Shown one piece after another: positions 16,289 through 26,280 of a stretch of DNA of 58,496 bases (its first letter is position 1; the number at the start of each line of letters is the position of its first letter). The DNA lies in the IMG/VR virus record IMGVR_UViG_3300020166_000027, positions 1 to 58,496 of that record. One strand, given 5' to 3'. The position numbers and the translations under genes were made by a program. Below the pieces are notes generated by a model, which was given only the letters and a program-made list of their open reading frames with translations, made no database searches and was not told where the DNA came from. Source of the DNA: a virus.

Positions 16289-17677
16289 ATGGCAGCAACA
16301 GTTACTGACAATTTGAAAAAAACTATACTTCAAGCTATTATTGATGATTTTACTGATGCTAGTAATAATTATTATATTGGGGTGGGTAGATCTGAGTACT
16401 GGGATAGCGGAGACGTTGCGCCGGTGGCTCAAAATCATATGGATGAACAAAGAAAATTCAGAAATTCGCTACAGGCAATTAAAAAAGTTAGAGGTGTTTC
16501 TTTCGTTGTACCTAGACAGAATTGGACTAGCGGCACAATTTATTCCGCATGGGACGACCGCCAGCAAGGATATCCGGCGCGCTCCTATTATGTGATGAAT
16601 GCCAATTATCATGTGTACGTATGCTTACGGGCTGGCCGTGATAATACTGGAGCTTTAGTACCATCTGTTATAAATCCTACTGGCTCAAATAATGATCCAT
16701 TCGAAACTGCTGACGGATATGTTTGGAAGTTTATTTATACAATTTCAGAAATTAATGCAAAATATTTCTTATCGGCAGGTTATATGCCAGTGTCAAATGT
16801 AGAATTACAACCAGACTCAGACGCATCTGGAATAACATTAAAACAATGGGAAATTCAGCAAGCCGCAAATTCATATATGCTATCACAAGTAATAGTAACT
16901 GCTGGTGGATCGGGTTATACTTCTGCCCCTACTGTTAGTATTATAGGTACTGGGCATGAAATTGATGCTGGTGATCATTTAGCGGCTACTATTGATAGCG
17001 CAGGCACTGTAACTAAAGTAGAAATTGTTAATGAGGGTTCTACATTAAATTATATGTGGAATCTCGAAGGAACATCATTAGAATTTACTGGTGGGGGTGG
17101 ATCTGGGGCTGCGGCGCGTCCAGTAATTTCATCTGCTGCCGGGTTTGGAGCAGACGCAAGAGAAGATTTAAAAGCATCTGGCTTAATGTTTAATAGCAAA
17201 ATTGAAGGTGATGATGTAGACTTTATTACCATGCAAGATTTTAGACAAGTCGGACTTATTAAAAATCCTACATTAATAAATAGCAACACATTATTTACTA
17301 ATGAAACTGGAAATGCATTGGATCATATGACATTGCAAAGTATTTCTGTGGCTTTTTCTCCAGATAAAACTATACAAGGCTCAACATCAGGTGCTCAAGC
17401 ATATATTGATAGGGTTGTTAATGGCGCAGTATCAGATACTCCTCCACATAAAATTTATTTCCATCAAAATGAAGAAACTGGATTTAAGCAATTTACAGCC
17501 GGTGAAAATATAACAGAAATTAATGGTCCAGGAGTTGGGGTGTTATCATCGGGAGCCTGGAGGGTTGATGGAGAATTTGATCCAACAACAGGTGATATTT
17601 TGTATATAGATAATAGAGGTGCAGTAGAAAGAAGTGCATCTCAATCAGAAGACATTAAAGTAATCATCCAATTGTAA
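16289..17677 (+). CDS. 8: Baseplate wedge protein, gp8-like
   Basis: A 462-residue protein (T4 gp8 is 334). The N-terminal half has the gp8 pattern: NNYYIGVGRSEYWDSGDVAP, RNSLQAIKKVRGVSFVVPRQ, NWTSGTIYSAWDDRQQGYPA, RSYYVMNANYHVYVCL, and DGYVWKFIYTISE. An additional beta domain of roughly 100 residues (about 205-290, with GGSGYTSAPTVSIIGTG and GGGGSGAAARPV) is inserted, and such domains often bind fibres or sugars. gp8 dimers brace the wedge in T4. AGGAAA precedes the start; it is followed closely by the very large structural gene. Confidence 0.85.
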   Translation: MAATVTDNLKKTILQAIIDDFTDASNNYYIGVGRSEYWDSGDVAPVAQNHMDEQRKFRNSLQAIKKVRGVSFVVPRQNWTSGTIYSAWDDRQQGYPARSYYVMNANYHVYVCLRAGRDNTGALVPSVINPTGSNNDPFETADGYVWKFIYTISEINAKYFLSAGYMPVSNVELQPDSDASGITLKQWEIQQAANSYMLSQVIVTAGGSGYTSAPTVSIIGTGHEIDAGDHLAATIDSAGTVTKVEIVNEGSTLNYMWNLEGTSLEFTGGGGSGAAARPVISSAAGFGADAREDLKASGLMFNSKIEGDDVDFITMQDFRQVGLIKNPTLINSNTLFTNETGNALDHMTLQSISVAFSPDKTIQGSTSGAQAYIDRVVNGAVSDTPPHKIYFHQNEETGFKQFTAGENITEINGPGVGVLSSGAWRVDGEFDPTTGDILYIDNRGAVERSASQSEDIKVIIQL

Positions 17678-17692
17678 GAGATATAAGATACC

Positions 17693-20600
17693 ATGGTAAT
17701 AACATATTCAGAAAATGCATTTGAAAATCTATATCACGATGATTTTAGTGATAGTGCTGGTTTTCAAAGAATTTTATTTAATCCGCGCAAAAGTCTTCAA
17801 GCTCGTGAATTAACACAGTTACAAACCATTCTTCAAAATCAAATTACAAAATTTGGTCAAAATATTTTTAAAGAGGGTGCAGCGGTCAATCCGGGTGGTT
17901 TATTTATTAATGATAAATCAGAATTTATTAAATTACAAGAAGACACCATTCCTGATGCAGTTGTGCTTAATGAAAAATTTTTAGGTCAAACTTCGAATAT
18001 TGAATTTCAGTTAATTTCTGCTGAAGCAGCTGCTGGCGCAGATCCTGCTACAATTTATGTTAGATATACAAATAGTTTATCTGGCACTTCTGGGGCTTCG
18101 CCTATTACTGTTTTGGCAGGTGAAACTTTAGTTGGCCAAACATCTGGTACTATTTTAACAGTACAAGCAACAAATACAATTGCTAATCCAGCTGTTGGCC
18201 TTGGAGTAAAAGTTTCTTCTAATGCCGGAAGTTTTTTTACACAAGGATTTTTTGTATACGCACCTGCACAAACTTTAATTGTTTCAAAATATAATAGAAA
18301 TGCCACATTAGAAATTGGTTATAAAGTTATTGAAGATATTGTAACTGCTGATGATGATTCTTCTCTTTTCGATAATACTGGAGCAGTACCAAACCTAACA
18401 GCGCCTGGTGCTGATAGATTTAGAATTAGATTAATATTAATTGATAAAGCAAATATTGTAAATGGAGAAACATTTGTTTCTCTTGGAAAAATTGTTAATT
18501 CTAATCTTGTTAATTTAAATACTGGCTCTAACCAATATAATAAAATTAATGATTTATTAGCAACAAGAACAAACGAAGAATCCGGCGATTATTTAGTAAC
18601 TCCATTTAATTTGGCATATGACTCAGCAACATCTTCTACATTAAAGCTTACTGTAAGTAACGGGACTGCTTATGTGAATGGTTATAGAGCAGAAAATCCT
18701 ACTCCATCATTTATTACGGTTAATAGGGCACAAACAGCCGAAACTTTAAATAATAGCTCTATCGGTGTTGAATATGGCGATTTTGTAATTATTTCACAAT
18801 TAACTGGTGTACCAGATATTGAATTTTATTCAGAAATAAACTTGGTATCGAGTGTTGATGGGCTTGCTTCAAATGCAATTGGTACTGCTCGAGTAAGATC
18901 TATTGATAAAGTTGGTGATGGCACATATAGATGTTATATTTTTGATCTTAAAATGAATACTAATCAGAGCTTTAGAAATGTTAGATCTATTGCTTCAGCT
19001 GATGCATCTTTCCTTGGTGTTATACAGTTATCAGAGGGTATTGCTAAAAGAAATAATACTAACCTTGCTAATTTATTATTTCCATTACCTAGAACAAGGC
19101 CGCAAGAATTATCCGATATTTCTATGCAAGTCCAGCGAAAATTTACCGGTACAACCGACGCCACTGGACAAGCAATTATTAGTTTGAGTGATGTTAATGA
19201 ATCATTCACAAATGCAAATGATTGGATTATTTCTGTAAACGGTGTAATTGATACAAGTGTAGTAATTAGCGGTGGTAATACTTCACAAGCTATAATTTCT
19301 GGATTAGCTGCAACACAAACCTTTAATATTTTGGCCTATGTAGCAAAATCATCAGCTACCGCAAAAACAAAAAGTTTAACAAATTTAACACAAGCTATTA
19401 CTTTAAATGCCGCAGATTCTGCTGGTATTGTATATGGAAGTGTTGGCGTAGCTGACGTTTTTGAATTTACTAGCATAACTCAAGATAGTGCAAACGGACC
19501 AGATATTAGCTCATCGTTTATTACCGATAATGGGCAAAGAGATACTCACTATGGTACAAGTAGAATTCGGTTAAAAACTGGAAAAACAAATCCAATTACA
19601 GTTTATGTTAAAGTTAAATATTTCCAGCACTCAACCAATGGCGATTTTTATAGTATTAATTCATATAGCGGGATTGATTATGCCGATATTCCTTCTCATG
19701 TTACTGCCGATGGCACAATAGTGCAATTAAGAAATGTATTAGATTTTAGACCAGTTGCTGACATAAACGGAAATTATAATACTAATACATCACGTATTAA
19801 TGAATTACCACAAAATACCGATAATATATTGGCTGATATTAATTATTATCAATCAAGATGGGATAAAATTGTAATTAATGAAAATGGACAAATTACCAAT
19901 TTAAGTGGTGAACCATCATTAACACCAAATTTCCCAGTAACACCGGAAAATTGCTTAGAACTTTATAGAGTTAAATTAAACCCATATACGTTAGATAATA
20001 CTGATATTAGTGTTACAAAAATTGACACTAAGGGTTATACAATGTCAGAGATTGCTGGTATTGAAAAAAGAATTGAAAGACTTGAGGAAACAACTGCGCT
20101 TAGCCTTCTTGAATTAGATACTAATAATTTGGCAGTTTATGATTCTGCTGGTAATGATAGAACAAAATCTGGTTATATGGTAGATAACTTTGCAGACTTT
20201 TATCATACCGATGATAAATACTCCGAATTTAAAGCATCTATTGATCCACAAAATTATAAATTGCGGCCAGCATATTATAGCGATAATATTGGTTTGCAAT
20301 ATGATTCTGATAATTCAACAAATACAATCCTTAAAGGCGATAACATTTATATCAAGTATGCCCATACACCATTTTTATCGCAGCTTCAAGCATCAAGAAC
20401 AGAAAACGTTAACCCATTTGCGGCATACCAATTTAATGGTAATTTAAAACTTTCGCCGGCTTCGGACGAATGGAAAGATGTGCGTAGACTTGCGGATAAA
20501 GTAATTAGTGGTGGTACATTGTTAAATGGTAGACAATTAGACCAATGGAATGAATGGCAATGGGCCTGGGGCGGTTCACAAATTTCTGGATTGCAAAGAG

Positions 20601-22789
20601 GCGATACTGTAGAAACAAGTCCAAGAACGACATCATCATCCACCAGCACACAAAGATCGGGTAATGAATTACTCACAATTAGAACTACTAGTGCAACAGC
20701 AATAGTACAAAGAGTAGTATCATCAGAAACTATTCGTGAAGTTGTTGCGGATCGTGTGGTAGATGTTGCGCTTTTACCATATATTAGATCAAGAAAAGTA
20801 TTCTTTAAGGGAGAAGGTCTTCGTCCTAATGTTAAAATTATTCCATATTTTGACGGAATTGATGTCAGTGCCTGGTGTAAAGAAGAGACGTTTAAAAACT
20901 TTTCAACAAATAAAACCGAATATGGTAATACTCAAAATTCATTAACTGGTCATCCAGAGACTGCGTCAAATTTATTCAGTGATGCTGAAGGTAGATGCCA
21001 AGGTTCATTCTTTATTCCTAATACATCAACCATTAGTTTTAGATCAGGTACTCGCGAATTTACTCTTTTAGATATTACTTCGTATGATCCCCAAAATTCA
21101 TCAACAGTTGCTGTAGCAAATTATGACGCTAAGGGTTTACTAGAAACTAAACAAAGAACAGTAAAATCTACTCGCAGTATACAAATTATCACCCAGCGTG
21201 AAAATGTTGAGACCAATAGAACAATTACTGGGCGTCAAACTGTTCGACAAAGAGATCCAATTGCTCAATCATTCTTTATTGAAAATGCTGAAGGATTGTT
21301 TATTTCGAAAGTAAGATTATTCTTTGAAAGCAAAGATGAAACATTACCAGTTCAAATTCAAGTTCGACCAATGGTAAATGGATCGCCCTCTTCTGATGTT
21401 ATTATTCCTGGTTCTATTGTATCAAAAAATTCAACCGAAGTTAATATTTCAGCAAATGCAACAGCTGCAACAGATTTTGAATTTGATGAACCGTTATATT
21501 TAGATTCATATAGCGAATATTGTATTGTGGTTATATGTGATACTACCAAATATAATGTTTGGACATCATATATGGGTGATTTTGAATTAGGGTCAACAGC
21601 AAGAAGAATTGTTACCCAACCAACATTGGGATCGTTCTTTAAATCTCAAAACTCTTCTACATGGGAACCAGCACAGTTACAAGATTTGAAAATGGAATTA
21701 TTTAGATGCGCATTTTCTGGCACAACAGGAACTGCACAATTATATAATAGTAATTTACCAAATGAATTATTAGAAAAAGATCCATTTGAAATGACTGCTG
21801 CTAGTAATTATATTTTAGTGCATCATAAAAACCATGGATTTACCATTGGGGATAAAGTAACAATTTCGGGAGTTACCGGGACTATTAATGGTATTCCAGC
21901 AAGTGAATTAAATACTACTCATACTATAAGTAATTTTAATGATCAAGAAGCAATTGATTCATATTATATTCAAGTAGCAACAGCTTCTATATCAACAAAA
22001 TCAGCTGGTGGTACCACTGTACAAGCTACTAAGAATATGATTATTAATGTTATTAATCCGTCTATTGAAGTATTATTGCCACAATATACAAATATAACAT
22101 TAAAGGGCAAATTCCTTTCTGGTAAATCTATTGCTGGTAGTGAAGTGCCATATCAACAAGATACAACATTTGAGCAATTGCAATTCAAAGAAAATACTTA
22201 TTTTAATGTACCAAAAGTAGTAGCCAATACTGCAAAAGAAACTACATTAGGAACTAGCTCTATAATTTTACAATCAACTATGACTACCGATAATAATTTT
22301 GTAGCGCCAGTTATTGATTTACAGCGCGCCTCAATAATAGGAATTTCAAATAGAATTGAAAATCAATCTAATGCTATTTCAGCGGGTTTCAATATTCCAC
22401 ATCAATATATTAATGAAACTGATCCTAACGAAGGTAGTTCACCAACAAAACATGTTACAAAACCAGTAACACTAATTAATGATGCTGTTGGATTGAAAAT
22501 CCTATTGGGGGCAAATAAACCTCGAGGAGCAGACTTTAAAGTATATTGGAGAACATGCGAAGTAAGTGAAAACATTTATGACTTTGCATGGGCATTAGTA
22601 ACACCTGAAGGACCACAGGCTTCAGATGAAAATCCAGAGGTATTTAGAGATTATAGATATCTTGTAGGTGGCGATGGTGGTACTATGGATGCGTTTACAA
22701 AATTTCAAGTCAAAATAGTATTTACATCAAATAATAGTTCAAAAGTGCCAACTATTAAAGATCTACGACTTATTGCATTGGGTATTTAA
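17693..22789 (+). CDS. Giant baseplate/virion structural protein, DUF4815-like
   Basis: A 1698-residue protein. Its N-terminus (FENLYHDDFSDSAGFQRILF, NPRKSLQARELTQLQTILQN, then QITKFGQNIFKEGAAVNPGG) is the DUF4815-type opening found in very large virion proteins of marine T4-like phages. Beta-rich repeats follow. About residue 785 there is a coiled-coil-like GIEKRIERLEETTALSLLEL. About residue 1190 a domain with DPIAQSFFIENAEGLFISKV and VQIQVRPM begins. The C-terminus has FQVKIVFTSNNSSKVPTIKD. I infer a peripheral baseplate role comparable to T4 gp7/gp10-gp12 combined, since no separate gp9-gp12 homologues are visible. It has its own ATG close after the gp8-like stop, and no promoter between them. 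Confidence 0.78.
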   Translation: MVITYSENAFENLYHDDFSDSAGFQRILFNPRKSLQARELTQLQTILQNQITKFGQNIFKEGAAVNPGGLFINDKSEFIKLQEDTIPDAVVLNEKFLGQTSNIEFQLISAEAAAGADPATIYVRYTNSLSGTSGASPITVLAGETLVGQTSGTILTVQATNTIANPAVGLGVKVSSNAGSFFTQGFFVYAPAQTLIVSKYNRNATLEIGYKVIEDIVTADDDSSLFDNTGAVPNLTAPGADRFRIRLILIDKANIVNGETFVSLGKIVNSNLVNLNTGSNQYNKINDLLATRTNEESGDYLVTPFNLAYDSATSSTLKLTVSNGTAYVNGYRAENPTPSFITVNRAQTAETLNNSSIGVEYGDFVIISQLTGVPDIEFYSEINLVSSVDGLASNAIGTARVRSIDKVGDGTYRCYIFDLKMNTNQSFRNVRSIASADASFLGVIQLSEGIAKRNNTNLANLLFPLPRTRPQELSDISMQVQRKFTGTTDATGQAIISLSDVNESFTNANDWIISVNGVIDTSVVISGGNTSQAIISGLAATQTFNILAYVAKSSATAKTKSLTNLTQAITLNAADSAGIVYGSVGVADVFEFTSITQDSANGPDISSSFITDNGQRDTHYGTSRIRLKTGKTNPITVYVKVKYFQHSTNGDFYSINSYSGIDYADIPSHVTADGTIVQLRNVLDFRPVADINGNYNTNTSRINELPQNTDNILADINYYQSRWDKIVINENGQITNLSGEPSLTPNFPVTPENCLELYRVKLNPYTLDNTDISVTKIDTKGYTMSEIAGIEKRIERLEETTALSLLELDTNNLAVYDSAGNDRTKSGYMVDNFADFYHTDDKYSEFKASIDPQNYKLRPAYYSDNIGLQYDSDNSTNTILKGDNIYIKYAHTPFLSQLQASRTENVNPFAAYQFNGNLKLSPASDEWKDVRRLADKVISGGTLLNGRQLDQWNEWQWAWGGSQISGLQRGDTVETSPRTTSSSTSTQRSGNELLTIRTTSATAIVQRVVSSETIREVVADRVVDVALLPYIRSRKVFFKGEGLRPNVKIIPYFDGIDVSAWCKEETFKNFSTNKTEYGNTQNSLTGHPETASNLFSDAEGRCQGSFFIPNTSTISFRSGTREFTLLDITSYDPQNSSTVAVANYDAKGLLETKQRTVKSTRSIQIITQRENVETNRTITGRQTVRQRDPIAQSFFIENAEGLFISKVRLFFESKDETLPVQIQVRPMVNGSPSSDVIIPGSIVSKNSTEVNISANATAATDFEFDEPLYLDSYSEYCIVVICDTTKYNVWTSYMGDFELGSTARRIVTQPTLGSFFKSQNSSTWEPAQLQDLKMELFRCAFSGTTGTAQLYNSNLPNELLEKDPFEMTAASNYILVHHKNHGFTIGDKVTISGVTGTINGIPASELNTTHTISNFNDQEAIDSYYIQVATASISTKSAGGTTVQATKNMIINVINPSIEVLLPQYTNITLKGKFLSGKSIAGSEVPYQQDTTFEQLQFKENTYFNVPKVVANTAKETTLGTSSIILQSTMTTDNNFVAPVIDLQRASIIGISNRIENQSNAISAGFNIPHQYINETDPNEGSSPTKHVTKPVTLINDAVGLKILLGANKPRGADFKVYWRTCEVSENIYDFAWALVTPEGPQASDENPEVFRDYRYLVGGDGGTMDAFTKFQVKIVFTSNNSSKVPTIKDLRLIALGI

Positions 22790-22790
22790 G

Positions 22791-22997
22791 ATGTATTTGA
22801 AAATAGAAGGCGAACCAAAATTAGTAAAAGATATTAAAACTGGCGCGATCCTAAATTTAAATTATCATGATGAAATAGCTAAAATTAAAAAAGCTAAAGC
22901 ATTAAAAAAAATGCAAGAGAATGAAATAACCGATTTAAGAGCAGAAGTAAGCGAAATTAAAGAATTACTTGCTATGCTAATAAGAAAGATTGACTAA
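22791..22997 (+). CDS. Small coiled-coil protein
   Basis: A 68-residue protein beginning MYLKIEGEPKLVKDIKTGAI. An upstream in-frame TTG at 22773 overlaps the previous gene and is less likely. After a short beta hairpin the protein is one long charged helix (DEIAKIKKAKALKKMQENEI, then DLRAEVSEIKELLAMLIRKI) with hydrophobic spacing of a coiled coil. It ends with ATGG overlapping the next start. Proteins like this follow the giant structural gene in related marine phages. A small virion linker or assembly factor is likely, but the function is unknown. Confidence 0.65.
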   Translation: MYLKIEGEPKLVKDIKTGAILNLNYHDEIAKIKKAKALKKMQENEITDLRAEVSEIKELLAMLIRKID

Positions 22998-23242
22998 TGG
23001 CTAGAAAATATTACGTAGATTTAAGTGATACCATTGCTGCATGGCGTGGTAAAACTAATTTAATTTCTGAAAATATTGGTGATTTAGATAATCTTACCTG
23101 GAGTGATGATAGCGATGTTGTTGCGGCACTGAATAGTCTCTATGCATTGAGTGGTCCTAGAACCGAAAGGTTATTAATTTTAGATGCAAGTGGGACAGTT
23201 GTTAAATCCATATATGGTTATGCTGATTCTGGAGTTAGCTGA
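22997..23242 (+). CDS. Small structural protein of unknown function
   Basis: An 81-residue protein starting MARKYYVDLSDTIAAWRGKT, with NIGDLDNLTWSDDSDVVAAL and SLYALSG. The 'DLSDTIxxWRxKTN' N-terminus is a pattern I associate with fibre attachment proteins of marine T4-like phages. The second half is short beta. Overlap with the previous gene is TAATG. A role as adaptor between fibre and baseplate is inferred from this pattern and from position. Confidence 0.6.
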   Translation: MARKYYVDLSDTIAAWRGKTNLISENIGDLDNLTWSDDSDVVAALNSLYALSGPRTERLLILDASGTVVKSIYGYADSGVS

Positions 23243-23244
23243 TC

Positions 23245-24234
23245 GTGGCTATACATAGACCATTAACTTATGATAATACTGGTGGCGTGCTGCGCCAGAT
23301 GACTGATGCAGAGTTAACAGCTTTACGTCTAAAAGCTATCTATACATATGGTTTAAATCCATCAGTTGTTCTTTCTCGTGTAGGTACAGGTGGTAATTTA
23401 GGTTCAATATACGATACAAGATCAATAGTAAATGGGTATGCTGCAGATTCTGATGGTGCACCACCGGTTACAATAAAAACCATAGAATTTTCTAATATTA
23501 ATCAAACAGTACAAAGTGAATTAGCAGTTAATAACGCGTCACTTAAAGAATATCCAGTCTATTTAAATAATAGTGGTGATATTGCTGCAATGACAGATAT
23601 TGATTTTTATGATACAATTATTTTACCAGCAATTGATATTTTAACAAGTGGAAATACAACTTCTCAACAGCCCGGCACATATTTTATTTCAGCTACTAAT
23701 AATGTTGCTGGTGCAACTTTAGTTGACCCTCTACCTATTTACATAGATACTCGAGCTGACCTTAATTATTTCCGAAATGACGATTATGATTACGATTACG
23801 ATTATGATTATGAATACGATTATGAATATTGTGGGCCATATGAAAACGATAGACCAATCCAAATTCAACAATTTTATTTGCACCGAATAGATGCAAATGC
23901 TGGAATTTTAGCACCAATTTCTTATCCGCTTTATATTACTGATAATAATAATTTAAAAATTTATGGAGCTAACGAATTAAATACACTATTAGAAAAAAGT
24001 ATTAGATATACTGCTTCTGCAAATTCAGCCGGATTAATTAGATATTCATATACAGATGGCAATACAAGAGGTAGTGCTATGTCAAATACAGTGTATTCGG
24101 GTTCTGGGTTTAAAGATTGGGCAATTGCTGATCTCTGTATTCCCGGAGATTACGATTATGATATTGTTCAGCAAGTTCCGGCTGGACCTGTCACAACAGC
24201 GAACATATATAATTTAAGGATCAAAAAAGGATAG
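23245..24234 (+). CDS. Tail/fibre-associated protein with an Asp-Tyr repeat
   Basis: A 329-residue protein starting with GTG 23245, two bases after the previous stop. The N-terminus (HRPLTYDNTGGVLRQMTDAE, then LTALRLKAIYTYG) is of a structural type found beside fibre genes. Residues 179-195 are an almost pure Asp/Glu-Tyr alternation, ending in a Cys, and PGDYDYDIV appears again near residue 303. Between and after are beta segments such as QFYLHRIDANAGILAPISYP and LRIKKG. I do not recognise a family with known function. It lies in a series of genes coupled by short gaps after the giant structural gene, so it is probably virion-associated. Confidence 0.65.
   Translation: MAIHRPLTYDNTGGVLRQMTDAELTALRLKAIYTYGLNPSVVLSRVGTGGNLGSIYDTRSIVNGYAADSDGAPPVTIKTIEFSNINQTVQSELAVNNASLKEYPVYLNNSGDIAAMTDIDFYDTIILPAIDILTSGNTTSQQPGTYFISATNNVAGATLVDPLPIYIDTRADLNYFRNDDYDYDYDYDYEYDYEYCGPYENDRPIQIQQFYLHRIDANAGILAPISYPLYITDNNNLKIYGANELNTLLEKSIRYTASANSAGLIRYSYTDGNTRGSAMSNTVYSGSGFKDWAIADLCIPGDYDYDIVQQVPAGPVTTANIYNLRIKKG
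23779..23829 (+). repeat. Hexanucleotide repeat encoding (Asp/Glu-Tyr)n
   Basis: Eight consecutive six-base units follow the pattern GAT/GAA + TAT/TAC from 23782 in the gene frame, preceded by one GAC. The unit keeps frame when it expands or contracts. Confidence 0.9.
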
Positions 24235-24242
24235 AATGAAAT

Positions 24243-24788
24243 ATGACGACATTTGTTAATGGTTTTAAAACCGCGAAATTTATTAATCCTCCAAAAAATA
24301 CTTTAATAGAAATTATATATGAATCAAACAATAAAGATTCATCATATCTTATTGATGTGGATCATGAGCATCCAGATTTTAAAGCTTTAATGGAATTAGT
24401 ATCTCTTGAAGATATTGAAAAGGCCACATATAATAAGCCAACTGTGCATATTTCAGAATCTATTCCTATTGCAAAAATTAGTAAAGAATCAATTAAAAAT
24501 ATTGAAATTATTAATAATACAGCTGAAATTATTGAGATAGTTCCAGATGAGGCACCGGTTAAACCTGCTTATATTCCAAGACAAAAAAAGAACAGGCAAG
24601 TTGAAGTACAAGCAGTAAATGATGCCATACAAATGCTAATGGATAATCGATATGATGAAGGTATTATTTTTCCATTAAAAGTAAAATTATTTAAAAATGA
24701 AAAAATAATTAATTCTGGATTAAAAAGAGATATTGAAGAAAGTAAAGATTTGATGCATCTTGTATCAATTATGCAATACTTGGATTAA
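24243..24788 (+). CDS. Hypothetical protein
   Basis: A 181-residue, Ile/Glu/Lys-rich protein that I cannot assign. It starts MTTFVNGFKTAKFINPPKNT and has a beta-type N-terminus. An acidic/Pro linker (EIVPDEAPVKPAYIPRQKK, about residues 97-117) follows, and a C-terminal helical unit (AVNDAIQMLMDNRYDEGIIF ... DLMHLVSIMQYLD). AAGGAT lies ahead of the start. It is the last gene before the glycosyltransferase island and shares its low GC. No catalytic motif or membrane segment is seen. Confidence 0.55.
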   Translation: MTTFVNGFKTAKFINPPKNTLIEIIYESNNKDSSYLIDVDHEHPDFKALMELVSLEDIEKATYNKPTVHISESIPIAKISKESIKNIEIINNTAEIIEIVPDEAPVKPAYIPRQKKNRQVEVQAVNDAIQMLMDNRYDEGIIFPLKVKLFKNEKIINSGLKRDIEESKDLMHLVSIMQYLD

Positions 24789-24791
24789 ATT

Positions 24792-25556
24792 ATGAGTAAA
24801 AATAAAATTGTTTACTTGCAATGGGGTGATAGATATACTCAAGAGCATGTAGATCGATTATATGATCAAATCAATAAAAATTGTTCAGTAGATTTTGACT
24901 TTATGACGGTACAAGGCTGTCATGAAGGCGCTGCCTTTGATCAAATGCAATCTTTACAAAAAAAATATTATAGAGGTGATTTGGACGTAGACTCATCTAT
25001 AACCGAAAATTCATCCGATACATATGTTCGTGAAGATGCCGGTGGTCTTGCACACTTTCGTAAATTTATTTTATTCATGCGAGACGACGATGATAGATAT
25101 TTTGATAAAGATGACACTATATTATATGTTGATTTAGATACACTTATTACAAACGATCTATCATATTTTTTCGATTTAGATAATTCTAAACCTTGGATTG
25201 CACGCAGCTGGCAGTTTAATAAAGATAGTAAATGGAAAAGATTATATAATTTAAGAAGTTGTCCATATTTCAATAGTTCTGTTATGGTATGGAAACCCGG
25301 GCAATGTAGAAAAATATTTAATCAGCTTACAAATCCAGTCAAAATAGAAGCATCATTTTTTCAATACGGAGTAAATGATAATTGGTTATTTCATAGATTT
25401 GGTCCAATGGCATATAGTAAAGATGATAGAAATTTTTTTAATCATTTTGATAAAGACATTGTAGTGTCAGACCCAAGTTATATGACAAATAATACTAAAA
25501 TCCATACATTAGCAGGCCTTTCTATGAATGAAAAGAATAAAATATGTTTGAATTAA
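24792..25556 (+). CDS. Glycosyltransferase-like protein 1 (DxD)
   Basis: A 254-residue protein that opens with NKIVYLQWGDRYTQEHVDRL, an N-terminal beta-alpha unit that recurs in three other proteins of this island. A central ILYVDLDTLITNDLSYFF at about residue 110 is the DxD metal/nucleotide-sugar site of GT-A glycosyltransferases such as GT8. Further island-wide motifs are GGLAHFRKFIL, SCPYFNSSVMVWKPGQ and a late His (KIHTLAGLSMNEK), which fits a GT8-like C-terminal motif. The donor and acceptor are unknown. The gene overlaps the next by 13 bases. Confidence 0.75.
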   Translation: MSKNKIVYLQWGDRYTQEHVDRLYDQINKNCSVDFDFMTVQGCHEGAAFDQMQSLQKKYYRGDLDVDSSITENSSDTYVREDAGGLAHFRKFILFMRDDDDRYFDKDDTILYVDLDTLITNDLSYFFDLDNSKPWIARSWQFNKDSKWKRLYNLRSCPYFNSSVMVWKPGQCRKIFNQLTNPVKIEASFFQYGVNDNWLFHRFGPMAYSKDDRNFFNHFDKDIVVSDPSYMTNNTKIHTLAGLSMNEKNKICLN

Positions 25557-26158
25557 ATGATAGCTTAATATCATGTTTAGCATATATTGATTCTAACATG
25601 CCTTATAGAAAAAAAGATTTTTATGATTCAATTAAGCCCCAAGCATTACAAGCAAAGTTTTGGTTAGCTGAAGAATATAATAAAATTTATAAAGAACAGC
25701 GCACCGCAAATATTATTGGTGCAGGCTTTGTAATGTTTAATGATTATTTTTTAAAGATAATGAATATAGATAATATTGTATATTATGATTTAGATAAAGA
25801 AGCATTATCGTTGAATTGGCATGCATTAAAAAAAATACGTGAAGAAAAATTAATTTCACAAAAATGTTTAGATGTATTTTTAGATTATGAATATGTGCGC
25901 AATGATTTATATAATGGAGTTGTTATAAATTATTCCTGTGAATCTATGTTTTATATGAAAAATTATATAGATATTACAAATTATCCAGCTAATACCGTAT
26001 ACTGTTTTATGGGATCTTCTTCCTTTAAAAGAGGAAATATTAATGTATCGAATAGCCTGGAAGATTTCATAGAAAAAAGCGGGTTAATTAATATTAATTA
26101 TTCTGGGGAAAAATCTTTTGGAGATGAAACAAAATATTTGGTAATTGGTACTACATAA
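25544..26158 (+). CDS. Unknown protein of an island-specific paralogous pair (methyltransferase-like?)
   Basis: A 204-residue protein. A Rossmann-like strand-loop (ANIIGAGFVMFN, then NIVYYDLDKEAL) sits about residues 53-90. The C-terminal half carries INYSCESMFYMKNY and GSSSFKRGNINVSNSLEDFI, which reappear in the protein at 29151 as NTSCEHSYYMKDI and GNDCSKRGHINLINSVDQLI. Each of the two follows and overlaps a DxD glycosyltransferase gene. The Gly-rich first loop and the acidic end of the second strand suggest a SAM- or nucleotide-binding Rossmann fold. I do not recognise the family and do not assign a reaction. Confidence 0.6.
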   Translation: MFELNDSLISCLAYIDSNMPYRKKDFYDSIKPQALQAKFWLAEEYNKIYKEQRTANIIGAGFVMFNDYFLKIMNIDNIVYYDLDKEALSLNWHALKKIREEKLISQKCLDVFLDYEYVRNDLYNGVVINYSCESMFYMKNYIDITNYPANTVYCFMGSSSFKRGNINVSNSLEDFIEKSGLININYSGEKSFGDETKYLVIGTT

Positions 26159-26203
26159 TGTATCTCCCCTTTCATAAAAGCTACTCTTTATTATACACTC
26201 GTT

Positions 26204-26218
26204 TTGACAATTTGTCAA
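26204..26218. promoter_or_regulatory. Operator-like palindrome TTGACA-att-TGTCAA
   Basis: Six-base arms are perfectly inverted around three bases and coincide with the -35 hexamer of the upstream promoter. A dimeric regulator bound here would block that promoter. Confidence 0.45.
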
Positions 26219-26233
26219 CCCCCTAAATATAAA
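26204..26233 (+). promoter_or_regulatory. Sigma70-like promoter, TTGACA-18-TATAAA
   Basis: A perfect -35 hexamer (26204-26209) is followed after 18 bases by TATAAA (26228-26233). Expected transcription start is near 26240, about 65 bases before the PP-loop gene. Confidence 0.6.
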
Positions 26234-26251
26234 AAAATTAACATTTTAGCA

Positions 26252-26280
26252 TTTACTATTGTACTTTCTTATGATATAAT
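26252..26280 (+). promoter_or_regulatory. Second sigma70-like promoter, TTTACT-17-TATAAT
   Basis: A perfect -10 hexamer (26275-26280) has a partial -35 match at optimal spacing. Transcription would start near 26287, 18 bases before ATG 26305. Confidence 0.55.
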
